This document shows, piece by piece, positions 8,601-18,300 of a DNA stretch of 64,000 nt (the stretch's first letter is position 1; each line of letters opens with the position of its first letter). The translations under genes were made by a program, and so were the position numbers. The notes below the pieces were generated by a model. The model made no database searches, was not told the DNA's origin, and saw only the letters and a program-made list of their open reading frames with translations. This DNA comes from Treponema parvum (GTDB lineage: Bacteria > Spirochaetota > Spirochaetia > Treponematales > Treponemataceae). The stretch spans positions 62,001 through 126,000 of the forward strand of contig NZ_CP054142.1 in the NCBI RefSeq assembly GCF_017893965.1, given 5' to 3'.

Positions 8601-9188
8601 ATGCTTCGTATATGTAAATTGGGAGAAGAAATTTTACGCCAAAAAGCAAAAGACGTTCCCGAAGTAACGGACGAAATCCGTTCTTTGGCTGAACAAATGC
8701 TTGAAACGATGATAAATGCCGACGGCGTAGGCCTTGCGGCGCCGCAAGTAGGTCTTCCGTTAAGAATGTTTGTCGTCATGGTTGACGACAACGTACGCCG
8801 CGTATTCATAAATCCCCAGATAATATCGACTTCTCAGGAAGTCTGTTCCTATGAGGAAGGCTGCCTCAGCATTCCGGAAACTTACGAATCCATCGTTCGT
8901 CCCAAAAAGGTAACCGTGCAGGCGCTTGACGAAAGCGGTAAACCGTTTATACTCGAAGCCGACGGATTACTTGCCCGCGTTATTCAGCACGAAAGCGACC
9001 ACCTTGAAGGAATTCTTTTTATAGACAAGGGCGATAAAGACTTCGCCGAAAAGATAAAACAGAAATTCAAAATCCGGGCGGAGCGTTCCGCTCAAAAACA
9101 AGCGCAAAAAAAAGCGAAATTGAACCGAATAAACGCAAAAATCGCCGCGAAGGAAGCAAAAAAAGCGGAGGTAACGAACCGGTGCTGA
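8601..9188 (+). CDS. def: Peptide deformylase
   Basis: 195-residue metalloenzyme that removes the formyl group from the N-terminal methionine of new proteins. The three family motifs are present: GVGLAAPQVG, EEGCLSIPE (metal Cys) and QHESDHLEG (two metal His and the catalytic Glu). The start at 8601 is chosen over an upstream in-frame ATG at 8541 because AAGGAG (8591-8596) lies just before it and MLRICKLGEEILR matches the family N terminus. The C-terminal tail (about residues 150-195) is rich in Lys, Ala and Gln and helical, longer than needed. The end overlaps the fmt start by 7 bases. Confidence 0.95.
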   Translation: MLRICKLGEEILRQKAKDVPEVTDEIRSLAEQMLETMINADGVGLAAPQVGLPLRMFVVMVDDNVRRVFINPQIISTSQEVCSYEEGCLSIPETYESIVRPKKVTVQALDESGKPFILEADGLLARVIQHESDHLEGILFIDKGDKDFAEKIKQKFKIRAERSAQKQAQKKAKLNRINAKIAAKEAKKAEVTNRC

Positions 9189-10186
9189 AAGTACTGTACG
9201 CAGGGAGCCCCGGCGCTTCCGCCGTTATGCTTGAACTTCTTTTAAAGGACCGATCCCTTTTTGAAAGCGGCGTAGTGATTTCAAGCGTTCTCACAAATCC
9301 GCCTGCATCGCAGGGCAGACACAGAGAATTGATTCCCACGCCGGTTCACGTCGTCGCCCGAAACGCAAACATCCCAGTGTTTACGCCCGAACATTTGGAC
9401 GGAAAATTTCGCTCCGAAATGGAAAAAATCAGCCCCGACATTTTAGTGTGCTTTGCTTACGGTCACATATTCGGCCCGAAATTTCTGACGATCTTAAAAT
9501 ACGGCGGAATAAATTTGCATCCGTCGCTCCTGCCAAAATACAGAGGCTGTTCTCCCGTAATCCAAGCCATATTAAACCGCGACAAAACGACGGGCATAAG
9601 CATACAAAAAATTGCTTTGGAAATGGATACGGGAGACTTGCTTTATCAAAAAGAGATTCCGCTTGACCTTACGGAAACCGCGGACAGCCTTTTGGAAAAA
9701 AGCGCTGTCCTTGGAGCAGAACAGATATTCCGAATACTGAAAGAAACCGCCGCGTCGGGAAATCTGCCTGAGGCAAAACCGCAAAAAGGAGATGCTTCTT
9801 ACACTTTTGCCGTTAAAAAGGAAGACACAAAAATCCGTTGGGATAAGCCGGCCGAAGACATAGAAGCGATGATTCGCGCCTACACGAGCGAACCCGGATG
9901 CTTTACAACTGCAGGGGGCGTGAACCTTAAAATCCTAAAGGCTCGCATATCGCGCGCTTTGCCTGCCGCCGCTTCCGTTTCAGCGTCAAAAAATCCGGCA
10001 TTAAAGGGTCCGGCGGAATTAAAACCGGGCACGGCGGCTTTCTTTGATAAAAAAAGCGGAATTTACATTGCCTGCGCAAAGGATTTTATTGTTGCGACGG
10101 AGCTTCAATGGCAGTTTAAAAAAGCCATGAATTACATAGACTTTATGAACGGCAGCCGCAATTTTATAGGTACCACATTACAATAG
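9182..10186 (+). CDS. fmt: Methionyl-tRNA formyltransferase
   Basis: 334-residue enzyme that formylates initiator methionyl-tRNA from 10-formyl-THF, the partner of deformylase. The catalytic block NLHPSLLPKYRGCSPVIQAI is near residue 110, and the C-terminal OB-like domain begins near 215. An Ala/Ser/Pro-rich insertion (about residues 255-285) interrupts the C-terminal domain. The start codon is GTG at 9182, 9 bases after GGAGGT (9167-9172) and inside the end of def, so the two are translationally coupled. Confidence 0.95.
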   Translation: MLKVLYAGSPGASAVMLELLLKDRSLFESGVVISSVLTNPPASQGRHRELIPTPVHVVARNANIPVFTPEHLDGKFRSEMEKISPDILVCFAYGHIFGPKFLTILKYGGINLHPSLLPKYRGCSPVIQAILNRDKTTGISIQKIALEMDTGDLLYQKEIPLDLTETADSLLEKSAVLGAEQIFRILKETAASGNLPEAKPQKGDASYTFAVKKEDTKIRWDKPAEDIEAMIRAYTSEPGCFTTAGGVNLKILKARISRALPAAASVSASKNPALKGPAELKPGTAAFFDKKSGIYIACAKDFIVATELQWQFKKAMNYIDFMNGSRNFIGTTLQ

Positions 10187-10196
10187 AGGAAACGCT

Positions 10197-11330
10197 ATGG
10201 ATGATGAAAACAAAACTTCCGATTCCGACGGATCGAAAAAAAATTCACTTTTCGGAAAAAACAAATTCAAAATCACAAAGATAAACGCAGCGGATATTCT
10301 TTTTAAACTTAAAAATTTCTTTTTTAACAAACTGCGGATAAATGCGGCGGACACTCTGTCTCTATTCCAAAAAAATTCAAAAGCGATGATTTTTACTTTT
10401 GTTTCAGCTTTTATTCTAATGATTTTTACCGCTGGCATAGTTTTCTTTGCGGTCGTGCAGGGGCAGGAAAAGGTTATGGTTCCCGACGTAACGGGACAAA
10501 CCCTGGCCGACGCTCTCATCGAAATGCAGGAAAAGGAGCTTTATCCCAAAATAAGACTGCGCTATTCGGAAAGACCCGGCGACGCAGGCAAAATTCTTGA
10601 ACAAAATCCGGGCGCCGGCATGATCGTAAAGGCAGGCCGCAGGATTTCGCTTGTGGTAAGCAAGGGAGTTGTCATAGACCATATCGAAGATTACAAGGGA
10701 CTCATACTTGATGACGTTCGCATACAGTTGCAGACATTGTTTGCGGGGTCCGCCAATCCGCTTATCGTTCTTGCCGACCCGGTTTACAAGGCCGATGTTT
10801 CTTCCCCCGGCGTCATCCTTGAACAAAATCCGGCGCCGGGTACGGTCATAACGGAACCGGTAACCTTAAATCTCATCGTGAGCCGAGGGCCGGAATTTGA
10901 AAATACTCGGGTACCTAATATAATCGGTAAAAATGTAAAAGAAATGCTCGATCTCATACAAACGAGCAAAATCGTTTTTGATTTTACGTCACATACCGCC
11001 CAAGCAAATGAAATACCCGGTACAATAGTTCAACAGCAAACCTTCGACAAAGAATTCATTCCGAATTATTCAAGGGTTTCGGCTGAATTTGCTTTTCCCG
11101 CAGCGAACAGCGATGAATTTGTCTTTGGAATTTTAAGCGAAACTCTTACAAATTATCCGTACCCCGTGCCGGTGAGGATTGAAGTACAATCGCCCGAAGC
11201 GGAACCTTATACATTGATCTCTTTCAGCCATCCGGGCGGGAATTTTACGGTGCCGTACGAGCTGGCAAAAGGATCCGTCCTTGTGCTCTATGTTGTGGAA
11301 AAAGAGCGAAGCAGAACTACCGTAAAATAA
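10197..11330 (+). CDS. Membrane-anchored PASTA-domain protein
   Basis: 377 residues. A charged cytoplasmic N terminus (about 1-60) is followed by one transmembrane helix (about 62-85) and then three or four PASTA repeats (VPDVTGQTLADAL near 98; a second near 165; VPNIIGKNVKEML near 240, with the hallmark ILEQNPAPGT twice). PASTA repeats usually sit on Ser/Thr kinases or penicillin-binding proteins and bind muropeptides or glycan; here there is no catalytic domain, so it is a stand-alone sensor or scaffold on the outer face of the inner membrane. Follows fmt by 10 bases with an AGAGGAAA ribosome site; in the def-fmt operon. Confidence 0.8.
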   Translation: MDDENKTSDSDGSKKNSLFGKNKFKITKINAADILFKLKNFFFNKLRINAADTLSLFQKNSKAMIFTFVSAFILMIFTAGIVFFAVVQGQEKVMVPDVTGQTLADALIEMQEKELYPKIRLRYSERPGDAGKILEQNPGAGMIVKAGRRISLVVSKGVVIDHIEDYKGLILDDVRIQLQTLFAGSANPLIVLADPVYKADVSSPGVILEQNPAPGTVITEPVTLNLIVSRGPEFENTRVPNIIGKNVKEMLDLIQTSKIVFDFTSHTAQANEIPGTIVQQQTFDKEFIPNYSRVSAEFAFPAANSDEFVFGILSETLTNYPYPVPVRIEVQSPEAEPYTLISFSHPGGNFTVPYELAKGSVLVLYVVEKERSRTTVK

Positions 11331-11404
11331 CGAAAACGGCGGAGATTACTTATACGAAAATTACGGAATCGTACGGCAGGCGAGCGATCGCTGAAGAGAT
11401 TTCT

Positions 11405-13336
11405 CTAAAAAAAGGCATTGACGGAAAAGTACCACTCGGGCCGATATTCCCCGCGGTTAATATTGAACGAACAGCCGGCCTTTAAAGCCGAATTTTGCGA
11501 AAGCGTAACCTCCTCGTCTGCAGAAAAAGCGATACGAAAATGCGGCGGATCTAGCGGCGTTTGAAAGATCTCCGCCTGTATTCTATTTTTCCACGTACCG
11601 ACGGTAGTTATAAATCCCGTTTCGCCGCCTACCGGCAAATCCGTATAATAGTCGTATTCACGATTAAAATATGCATCGGCGCCCGCCATCAAATAAAACT
11701 GAATCCATGAAACGGGCTTGACGCTCGCGCCGTATAAAAACTTTAAATTAAGAGCAATGTTCTCGCCGTTATCCTTATAAGCGTTGCTTTTTAACCCGAA
11801 CGAAACACGAATGGCGGAATTAAAAAAATATATGTCCGAAATAGGCAAAGAAATAATATCCGCAAGAAGGGCGTGCTTTAGATAAAATTCGTTTGTTAAG
11901 GGTCTTAAGCGCCCGTCGACACTAAAAAACAAAAGCTGCGAGTTATCACTGTAGCCGGCGGAATTTTCAAGCTGTTCGTGCGCCGTAAGCCTGTAATTAA
12001 AGCCGATGTAAGAGCCGCCTGCGTCTTTACCGCCTCCGACGGCGATTTTCTTTGAGCCGTGCGCCGTGTGCGGAGCCTTAGGAATTTCGGTTTCTGCAGC
12101 GTATTTTATCGCGCCCAGTTTTCGTCTTTCGGATAAAACTTCGACATAGCGCGGTCTATATTCCTCAGAGCTGATTTTTCCGTTATTAAGAAGATATTGA
12201 AGGTATTCCGCAGAAAGCTCCCAAATTACAGCCTGCGTTTCCTTATCCGCAGTTTCAAAAGGAAAATCTTTTATAGTCGTTTTGCCCGTGCAAAGCGATT
12301 TTACGTATCTATTTTGTTCGGCGTTCAAATACGCTTTTAATGTTTCTATTCTTTTAAAAAGCGAAGGCCTGTATACAAAGTCGTCGTATAATCCGGCAGA
12401 ATGCATAGTCTTTATAGTCGCTATCGGCTCAACGACTCCCGACACTACTTGGGTTATCTTTGTTTCCGGCCGAGCCGCCTCTATTAAAAAAAGCAAATTA
12501 TACGAACAGTTTTCACTTATAAAATAATAATTTGAATATATGCCCGTCATATCAAGAAGGTGACGTAAAAGTCTGTCCTTTTCTTCTTCCGTAAAATTAA
12601 AGCGATATTCCCACATATCGCGCATATCCATGTTTGCATATTCTTTTATCTTTTCGTAATAGGGACTAAAGCCGTAATAACCGTGAAAACCTCCCACAAG
12701 TCCCAAAAGGGCGTAAACAACTCCTACGTCTAAAGTCGTAATCGCTCCGTAGCTTATGGAATTGGCAAGCAGTTGCGGCTTTCCTTCCGTTTCAACGAGA
12801 AGCAAGGTATGCCCGAAAACCGATGCGGGATTTTTCATATAACCGGCGGGAAAAACCAGGTAAATCGAACCCGGGCGAAGAAGTTTTATGAGACTTGAAT
12901 ATTCGACGTCGCCGTCATAAGGAAAATCTTGAGTCTGTAAATCGAGTTTACGGCAAAGCCATGCATACCTGCCGGGGAAACGCACCGTCGCATGACGCTC
13001 TCCTTCAACGGGAAGCGAAAAAAAAGCTTTCAGAGTAGCCGAAAGTTCCGCATCGGGATCGGTTTTTCCGTTTTTTGCACAAAAGAAATTGGGATCGTCT
13101 ATAAGGCTTTTATAACGCTCTTGTCCGGCCGGTTTATAGTGCAGCAATGTGTGCCAATAAGGGTCTTCGGAGAGATGCATTTCCTGCGCCTTTTTTACGG
13201 CAAATTCGGCGGACCTTTCGTATCCGTCGGAGCTTACGGGTTTTGCAAAAGCCGGAGAAAACTGAATAAAAAGAAAAAAAATTGTGAGAGAAATCGTCGC
13301 TTTGAGCATCTTGTTTTCAAAAACTCGCCATTTCAT
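11405..13336 (-). CDS. DUF4105 (Lnb N-terminal-like) envelope protein
   Basis: About 643 residues. An N-terminal signal peptide (hydrophobic SLTIFFLFIQFSPAFA) directs export. The central part (about 150-350) matches my knowledge of DUF4105: YLVFPAGYMKNPASVFGHTLLL, YGFSPYYEKIKEYANMDMRDMWEY and ISENCSYNLL, with conserved His and Cys that suggest an NlpC/P60-like papain fold. The C-terminal third (about 430-640) has alternating beta-strand character and ends in aromatic residues (YFSVNAFF), suggesting an outer-membrane barrel. Function is unknown; peptidase or lipid-modifying activity has been suggested for the family. ATG at 13336 is preferred over an in-frame TTG at 13345. It lies downstream of the DUF3015 gene, separated from it by a terminator. 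Confidence 0.75.
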   Translation of the reverse strand: MKWRVFENKMLKATISLTIFFLFIQFSPAFAKPVSSDGYERSAEFAVKKAQEMHLSEDPYWHTLLHYKPAGQERYKSLIDDPNFFCAKNGKTDPDAELSATLKAFFSLPVEGERHATVRFPGRYAWLCRKLDLQTQDFPYDGDVEYSSLIKLLRPGSIYLVFPAGYMKNPASVFGHTLLLVETEGKPQLLANSISYGAITTLDVGVVYALLGLVGGFHGYYGFSPYYEKIKEYANMDMRDMWEYRFNFTEEEKDRLLRHLLDMTGIYSNYYFISENCSYNLLFLIEAARPETKITQVVSGVVEPIATIKTMHSAGLYDDFVYRPSLFKRIETLKAYLNAEQNRYVKSLCTGKTTIKDFPFETADKETQAVIWELSAEYLQYLLNNGKISSEEYRPRYVEVLSERRKLGAIKYAAETEIPKAPHTAHGSKKIAVGGGKDAGGSYIGFNYRLTAHEQLENSAGYSDNSQLLFFSVDGRLRPLTNEFYLKHALLADIISLPISDIYFFNSAIRVSFGLKSNAYKDNGENIALNLKFLYGASVKPVSWIQFYLMAGADAYFNREYDYYTDLPVGGETGFITTVGTWKNRIQAEIFQTPLDPPHFRIAFSADEEVTLSQNSALKAGCSFNINRGEYRPEWYFSVNAFF

Positions 13337-13351
13337 TGACAACAAAAAATA

Positions 13352-13391
13352 GGCAAAAAAATAACAGGATACGGGCTTTGCCGCATCCTGT
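13352..13391 (-). terminator. Rho-independent terminator of the DUF3015 gene
   Basis: On the minus strand ACAGGAT-CGG pairs with CCG-ATCCTGT around a short loop and is followed by TATTTTTTT. It separates the DUF3015 gene from DUF4105. Confidence 0.8.
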
Positions 13392-13414
13392 CTTACTAAA
13401 GATAGAAGGTCAGC

Positions 13415-13858
13415 TTATCCTACAAAAGAATAGATCTTTGCGCTGACTTCTTTTGCAGAAACTTCGGATGAAGAGAAAATTTCATCAAAGTTATCCTGCA
13501 GGGCGGCTTTAAATGCCATTTTATCCGCGACATTGAGCATGGTCGAAAGGGTGTCGACATATTCTCCGTCGCCTTTTGCTATGTCCGCCGCAAGAGCGTC
13601 CATGTTTTCGGCGATGAATTTATCAGTTTCTTCCATACCGATAAGTCCGCCTTCATATCCGGACGTTCCGAACGTGATGGCAAAAAATTGAGAGAAACAG
13701 CATCCGTTTGTCGTTGCGGCAAGGATATCCCAGACCGCTCCGCTCTTCTTGCCGAAGAATACATATCCGAGACCCGGACCTACAGCCGTTGCAAATGTGC
13801 TCGCCGTAAGCGCCAATGACGCAACAGCCAACGCAATCGCAAATTTCCTTTTAAGCAT
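13415..13858 (-). CDS. DUF3015 family exported protein
   Basis: 147 residues with a cleavable signal peptide (MLKRKFAIALAVASLALTAS, cleavage near TFA). The mature part fits the DUF3015 pattern I know: GPGLGYVFFGKKSGAVWDILAATTNG, FAITFGTSGYEG, an Asn-Met-Asp-Ala-Leu segment, DIAKGDGEYVDTLSTMLNV and an FDEIFSS end. Function unknown; members are small periplasmic or surface proteins. A strong AGGAGG ribosome site and its own terminator suggest a monocistronic, well-expressed gene. Confidence 0.75.
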   Translation of the reverse strand: MLKRKFAIALAVASLALTASTFATAVGPGLGYVFFGKKSGAVWDILAATTNGCCFSQFFAITFGTSGYEGGLIGMEETDKFIAENMDALAADIAKGDGEYVDTLSTMLNVADKMAFKAALQDNFDEIFSSSEVSAKEVSAKIYSFVG

Positions 13859-14021
13859 AAAAGCCTCCTGTTTTTATAAAATCGAATCAGTCTCTTTGCA
13901 AAACGGGATTTAAAGAACATTTTAAGCCGCTTCGATTTTAATTATAATGTATATGATACAACAAAGTTTTTTTTATTGCAATAAAATAATTGACTGCGGT
14001 TGACGGTCGCATCCGGCACCT

Positions 14022-14056
14022 TTGGCAAAGCTCTCATATAGTGATATAATCTTTTT
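14022..14056 (+). promoter_or_regulatory. Promoter of the threonine-synthase-like gene, leaderless geometry
   Basis: TTGGCA (14022-14027), 17 bases, TATAAT (14045-14050), 6 bases, then ATG at 14057. No Shine-Dalgarno is present. This is the cleanest case of the pattern in the window. Confidence 0.7.
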
Positions 14057-15388
14057 ATGCGTTTTACCAGTACGAGAAATAAAAAATTGAACGTAGGCTT
14101 TGAACAGGCTATTCGCGACTGTATGCCGGAAGACGGAGGTCTTTACGTTCCTGCGGAAGTGAACGACCTGCGCCGATGGATCTTATTTACAAATGAAAAG
14201 ACCACCTACGCTTCCGTTGCGGGAGCTCTTACGCTCGCATGCGTAAACGAAGAGTTCAGTCCGATAATATGCGAAGCGATAGCCGCACAAGCGTTTCCTT
14301 ATGAACCCAAACTGTCCAAATTGGACAAGGGGCTTTATACTTTGGAACTTTTTCACGGCCCTACAGGGTGGCACCGCGATTTCGGCGTAAGCTACCTCAT
14401 CGAAGCCCTTGAAAACATACTTTTGATGAAGGACACAAACGCCGTCATCCTTGACGTAAACGCCTCCGCCCTGGCGGCCTCTTTGGCGAACGCGCTGCGC
14501 GGCAAAAAACGCATAAAGGCCGTACTTTTGTTCCCTAAAAATTCAGTAAAAGGACTTTCGGCAGAGGATTTTATTTGGAACGGGGGAAACCTTTTTCCGA
14601 TAGAGATTGACGGAAATATCGAAGACTGCAATAAAATCGTAAAAGATATTTTTTCGGATCATAAAAACGTCGAAAATTTCAATCTCACCGTCGCAAACAC
14701 GGCAAACATAGGAAGACTTTTTCCTCAGGCATTTTTCTATCCTTTTGCATTTTCAAGGTTAAAGAGAGAAGTAACGGGAAATATTTACTATGCCATGCCG
14801 CCGGGAAATTTCAGCAACGTTACGGCAGGGCTTTACAGCTGGAAGATCGCCATGCCCGTTTCGGGCTTTATCCTGCCGGCGACCGACGCCCTTACGGTGG
14901 ATCCCGCAGGCCGCTGCGTGATGCTCGACGCCCTCGTACCGGTGAACGAGCGCGGAAAAACTGATCCTTCCTGCCTTTCAAACCTTGAAAGATTGGAAGA
15001 AATTTTTTCCGCAAATACGGCTCTCATGCATAACCTTGTTTATGCAGCTAAGATCACGGACGACGATACGGTCTTTGCCGCAAAAGAGCTGTTTATGAAA
15101 TATCACCTTTACGCAGATAAAAACACGGCGAGCGCTTACGCGGCCGCGTTAAAGCAAAAAGGCGCTACGTACCAAGACAACGGAACCCTTGTCTTGGTTG
15201 TAAACGATCATCCGTCGCTCGATGCGGATTTTATACGCCGATGTACCGGGGAAAATCTGCAAATGCCTGAAAACGTTGCCGCTTCCGTCCGTCCCGCGAA
15301 TATTGGAAAGCCTCTAATAAGGTCTTCAAGCGAAGTCTTAAGCATAGCGCGGGACGTATCAAAAGGTTTTACTGCCGAAAGTTTTTAA
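14057..15388 (+). CDS. Threonine synthase homologue lacking the PLP lysine
   Basis: 443 residues with the overall plan of threonine synthase: N-terminal RFTSTRN and PEDGGLYVP, LELFHGPT, an ANTANIGRLFPQ block and PPGNFSNVTAGLYS. The family normally has AFKDFG after FHGPT, where Lys forms the PLP aldimine; here the residues are GWHRDFG, so Lys is Arg (codon CGC, read directly). The PLP-phosphate and substrate loop, normally TSGDTG, reads NASALAA. These losses argue against normal threonine synthesis; a regulatory or structural pseudoenzyme is likely, although a different cofactor-free reaction cannot be excluded. The reading frame is intact over full length, so it is maintained. The end overlaps the convergent GH13 gene by 20 bases. 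Confidence 0.8.
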   Translation: MRFTSTRNKKLNVGFEQAIRDCMPEDGGLYVPAEVNDLRRWILFTNEKTTYASVAGALTLACVNEEFSPIICEAIAAQAFPYEPKLSKLDKGLYTLELFHGPTGWHRDFGVSYLIEALENILLMKDTNAVILDVNASALAASLANALRGKKRIKAVLLFPKNSVKGLSAEDFIWNGGNLFPIEIDGNIEDCNKIVKDIFSDHKNVENFNLTVANTANIGRLFPQAFFYPFAFSRLKREVTGNIYYAMPPGNFSNVTAGLYSWKIAMPVSGFILPATDALTVDPAGRCVMLDALVPVNERGKTDPSCLSNLERLEEIFSANTALMHNLVYAAKITDDDTVFAAKELFMKYHLYADKNTASAYAAALKQKGATYQDNGTLVLVVNDHPSLDADFIRRCTGENLQMPENVAASVRPANIGKPLIRSSSEVLSIARDVSKGFTAESF

Positions 15389-18300
15389 CAGCCTTTGCGC
15401 TTTTTTCTTTGCCGACTTTCGAATGCTTCCCTTCAGGTTCAAATTCCTTTAAGAACCTTTCCGCCTTATATTCGGATTTTTTTTGAGCGTCGGAAAGCAT
15501 TTTATGCATTTTCAAAACGGTCGCTTGCTTTTCGGCAAGAGAGTCTCCGCGCGCGGAGGCTTCAAGTTCAAACATGTTAAGGGCGGCAAAAAGGTTTAAA
15601 GATCTCTCCGAAGCTTCTTTATTAAACCACAGCACTCCGCCGAACTCATTCACACCGCACAAGGCGGCAGAAAAGTCGCTTTTCATCATGAGCTTTGCAA
15701 CCGGATACGCGTCCTTCTTTATTCCGCTCTTTGAAGCCCCGTCGTTAAGTCTTTGCTTTTTAAAAGGAACAAATCCGCCAAGGATGAACATCGTTTCAAG
15801 ATCTCTATACAAGTCGGGAGCGGCTATTCCCGCATCGGCGAAGAAGGCGCAAAATTTTCTGGGTAAGGCCCATTTCAGTGCGGACGAAGTTTTTGCAAAA
15901 CTGCCTGCCGCCGCCACGCAGAATAAGGCGTTTAGCGGCAGAGGATTTTTTGCCGCAAATTTTGAAAACATATCTTTTTTTGACGACCTAAGATCTCGGG
16001 CGTTTTTGACGAGAATTCCGATTTTTTTTGAAAACATGCGGAATTCTTTTTCAGGCGTAAAAGAGGCCGATTTTACGGCGACCACCGTCTTTGCAGTATC
16101 CGCAGACTTTACAGCGCCCTTGGACTTTTCAGTAGTCGCCGACTTTAAGCTTTTATTGCCCGGCGAGGCTTCTTTTGCGTAAAACTCTGCGGCCGCGGAA
16201 TAAAAGGCGAGCGCATGCGGTTTTATCTTGCCGAGGATCGAATTTAGCGATACGGAAGCCGGGCGAGCAGAATCTGTGCGGCTGTCGATGGTCGCGCGGG
16301 TCGTCGAGCCGTTTTCTGCAGTGTCCGCATAGGCGGAAGCGTTGCCTTCGGCAGTATACGTGTCGCCAGCGTCTTTTAATCCCTTGTCGGACTTTGCCCT
16401 GCCACCGCTTTTTGCCGGAATATTCGGAGGATATAAAATTCCGTTTACGGATCTTATAAATTCGGCCGACATAAAGGCGCCCATCGCTTCGTATAGTTCC
16501 CTGTATGCAAGTTCCTGCCATGCAATTTCCAGATCTGGAACGCCCTTACCCGCCAAACTTCTGCACAAAATTCCCCATTTGCCGTCCGCCGCGTCTGAAA
16601 CTTCGCGTATGTCAAGCAGAACCTGGGTTTCAAACCCGTTCAAGCTTACGAACAGGCCGTTTTCGCATATGTCGGAGCTTTCGCGCACATACCAAAGGCC
16701 GCTCGATAGATCGCGGAATATACAATATCTTCCTTGCTCCGAAGAAAGCCCCAACCCTTCTCCTATGCTTCTGGAGCGCATTTGAACTTCGCCTTCGCCT
16801 CCCGTATTTACCGCATAGGGAACCGACTGCTTTATCGTGCCGAAAGCCCTATCGTATTTATTGTTATAAAAAACTACGGCCTTTTCGTCGCCGCATCGGT
16901 TTGAATACGCAAAGATATTCTCATTTACAAAAGAACCGTTCCATACGTCGAAGAACAAAAAATCGTCAATCTGGGCAAAGAGGTAACGCTTTTTCATGAG
17001 AGGAAAGATCACTTTGCGATGACGCTCTATAAGACCTTCGTCGGGAACTTCGTGTTTGTAAGCCTTCGTATATTCCATGCCGTATTTTTCTTCAAAGCCT
17101 TCGATCTGTCCGTGGCCGAACAGGGGAAGACCCGGCATCGTTACCATAAGGGTGCATACGCCGAAATACTTGTCGCCCTTGCCGAACTGGGCAACGGCGG
17201 TTTCTTCATCAGGGTTATTCATAAAATTGACGAAGCGTTTTAAAACCTGCGGATCAAAGGAGAGCGTGTTCTTTACGGTGTCCCGATATTTTTGATTTTC
17301 CTCTTTTTTAAGCATATTCATAAACGCGCTGTTGTACACGCGGTGCATTCCAAGGGTGCGCACAAAATATCCTTCCATCATCCAAAACGCTTCGGCCAAA
17401 AGCAGCGTGTCGGGAACTTCTTTTGCAACCCTGTCGACAACTTCACGCCAAAATTCCTGAGGAATAGCGTCTTCAAACTGTTTCGTAGACAGCTGTGTTT
17501 CGCTTCTTGTAGCTATGTCACCGCCCCTTCCCGGCTCGGGATACCAAAGGCGCCGTATGTGTTTTTTTGCCAAAACCATGGCCGCGTCGAACCTGATTAT
17601 GGGAAAATTTCTTGCGACATGCAAAATTTTTTGGATTATTTCTTCACGGGCGGCAGGATTTAAAAAATCGATTTGAGCCGTATCGTTCCACGGCATGCCC
17701 GTTCCGTCGTTACCGTGATAAATATAGCGAACGTCGCCCGTAGCCTTATCCACCCGCTTAAAAACGACGGCGCAGTCCGATCTGTTGTAATAGTGGTCTT
17801 CAAGGTATATGCCTATGCGCGGGTCGTGAGAAAGATCTTCCCCGTTAAAAGTGTATTGGGGGAAAGGATTGTCTTTGCGCTGGATAAACAGATCCGGTTT
17901 TTCGGAAATCCAGCGGGAATCCATTCCCGTATGATTCGGAACCATGTCGGATGCAAGCCTTATTCCGCGCTTCCAGAGACGGAACCTAAGGTCGTTTACC
18001 GCGTCCCAGCCGCCGATATTCGCTGCGATATCGTAATCGTAAAGGCTGTAAGCGCTCGCGGCCGCCTCGGGGTTTCCGCACAGCTGTTTTATGCGGCGGC
18101 TTGCAGAGCTGCGTTCCCACAAACCTATGAGCCAAAGCCCCGTAAAACCTTCGTCGGCAAGAATATTTATCTCTTCGTCGGGAATTTGATCCAAACGCGT
18201 TATGCTTCTGTTATATTTTTTGCCGAGTTGATCAAGCCAAACTAGGACGGATTTTGCCATAAGAACCACTTTCGGCATCCATTCCCGGTCGGGACTAAAC

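Noticed and set aside
17292-18245. Open frames on the plus strand within the GH13 gene
   Set aside because: Antisense shadows of a well-supported gene with GH13 motifs.
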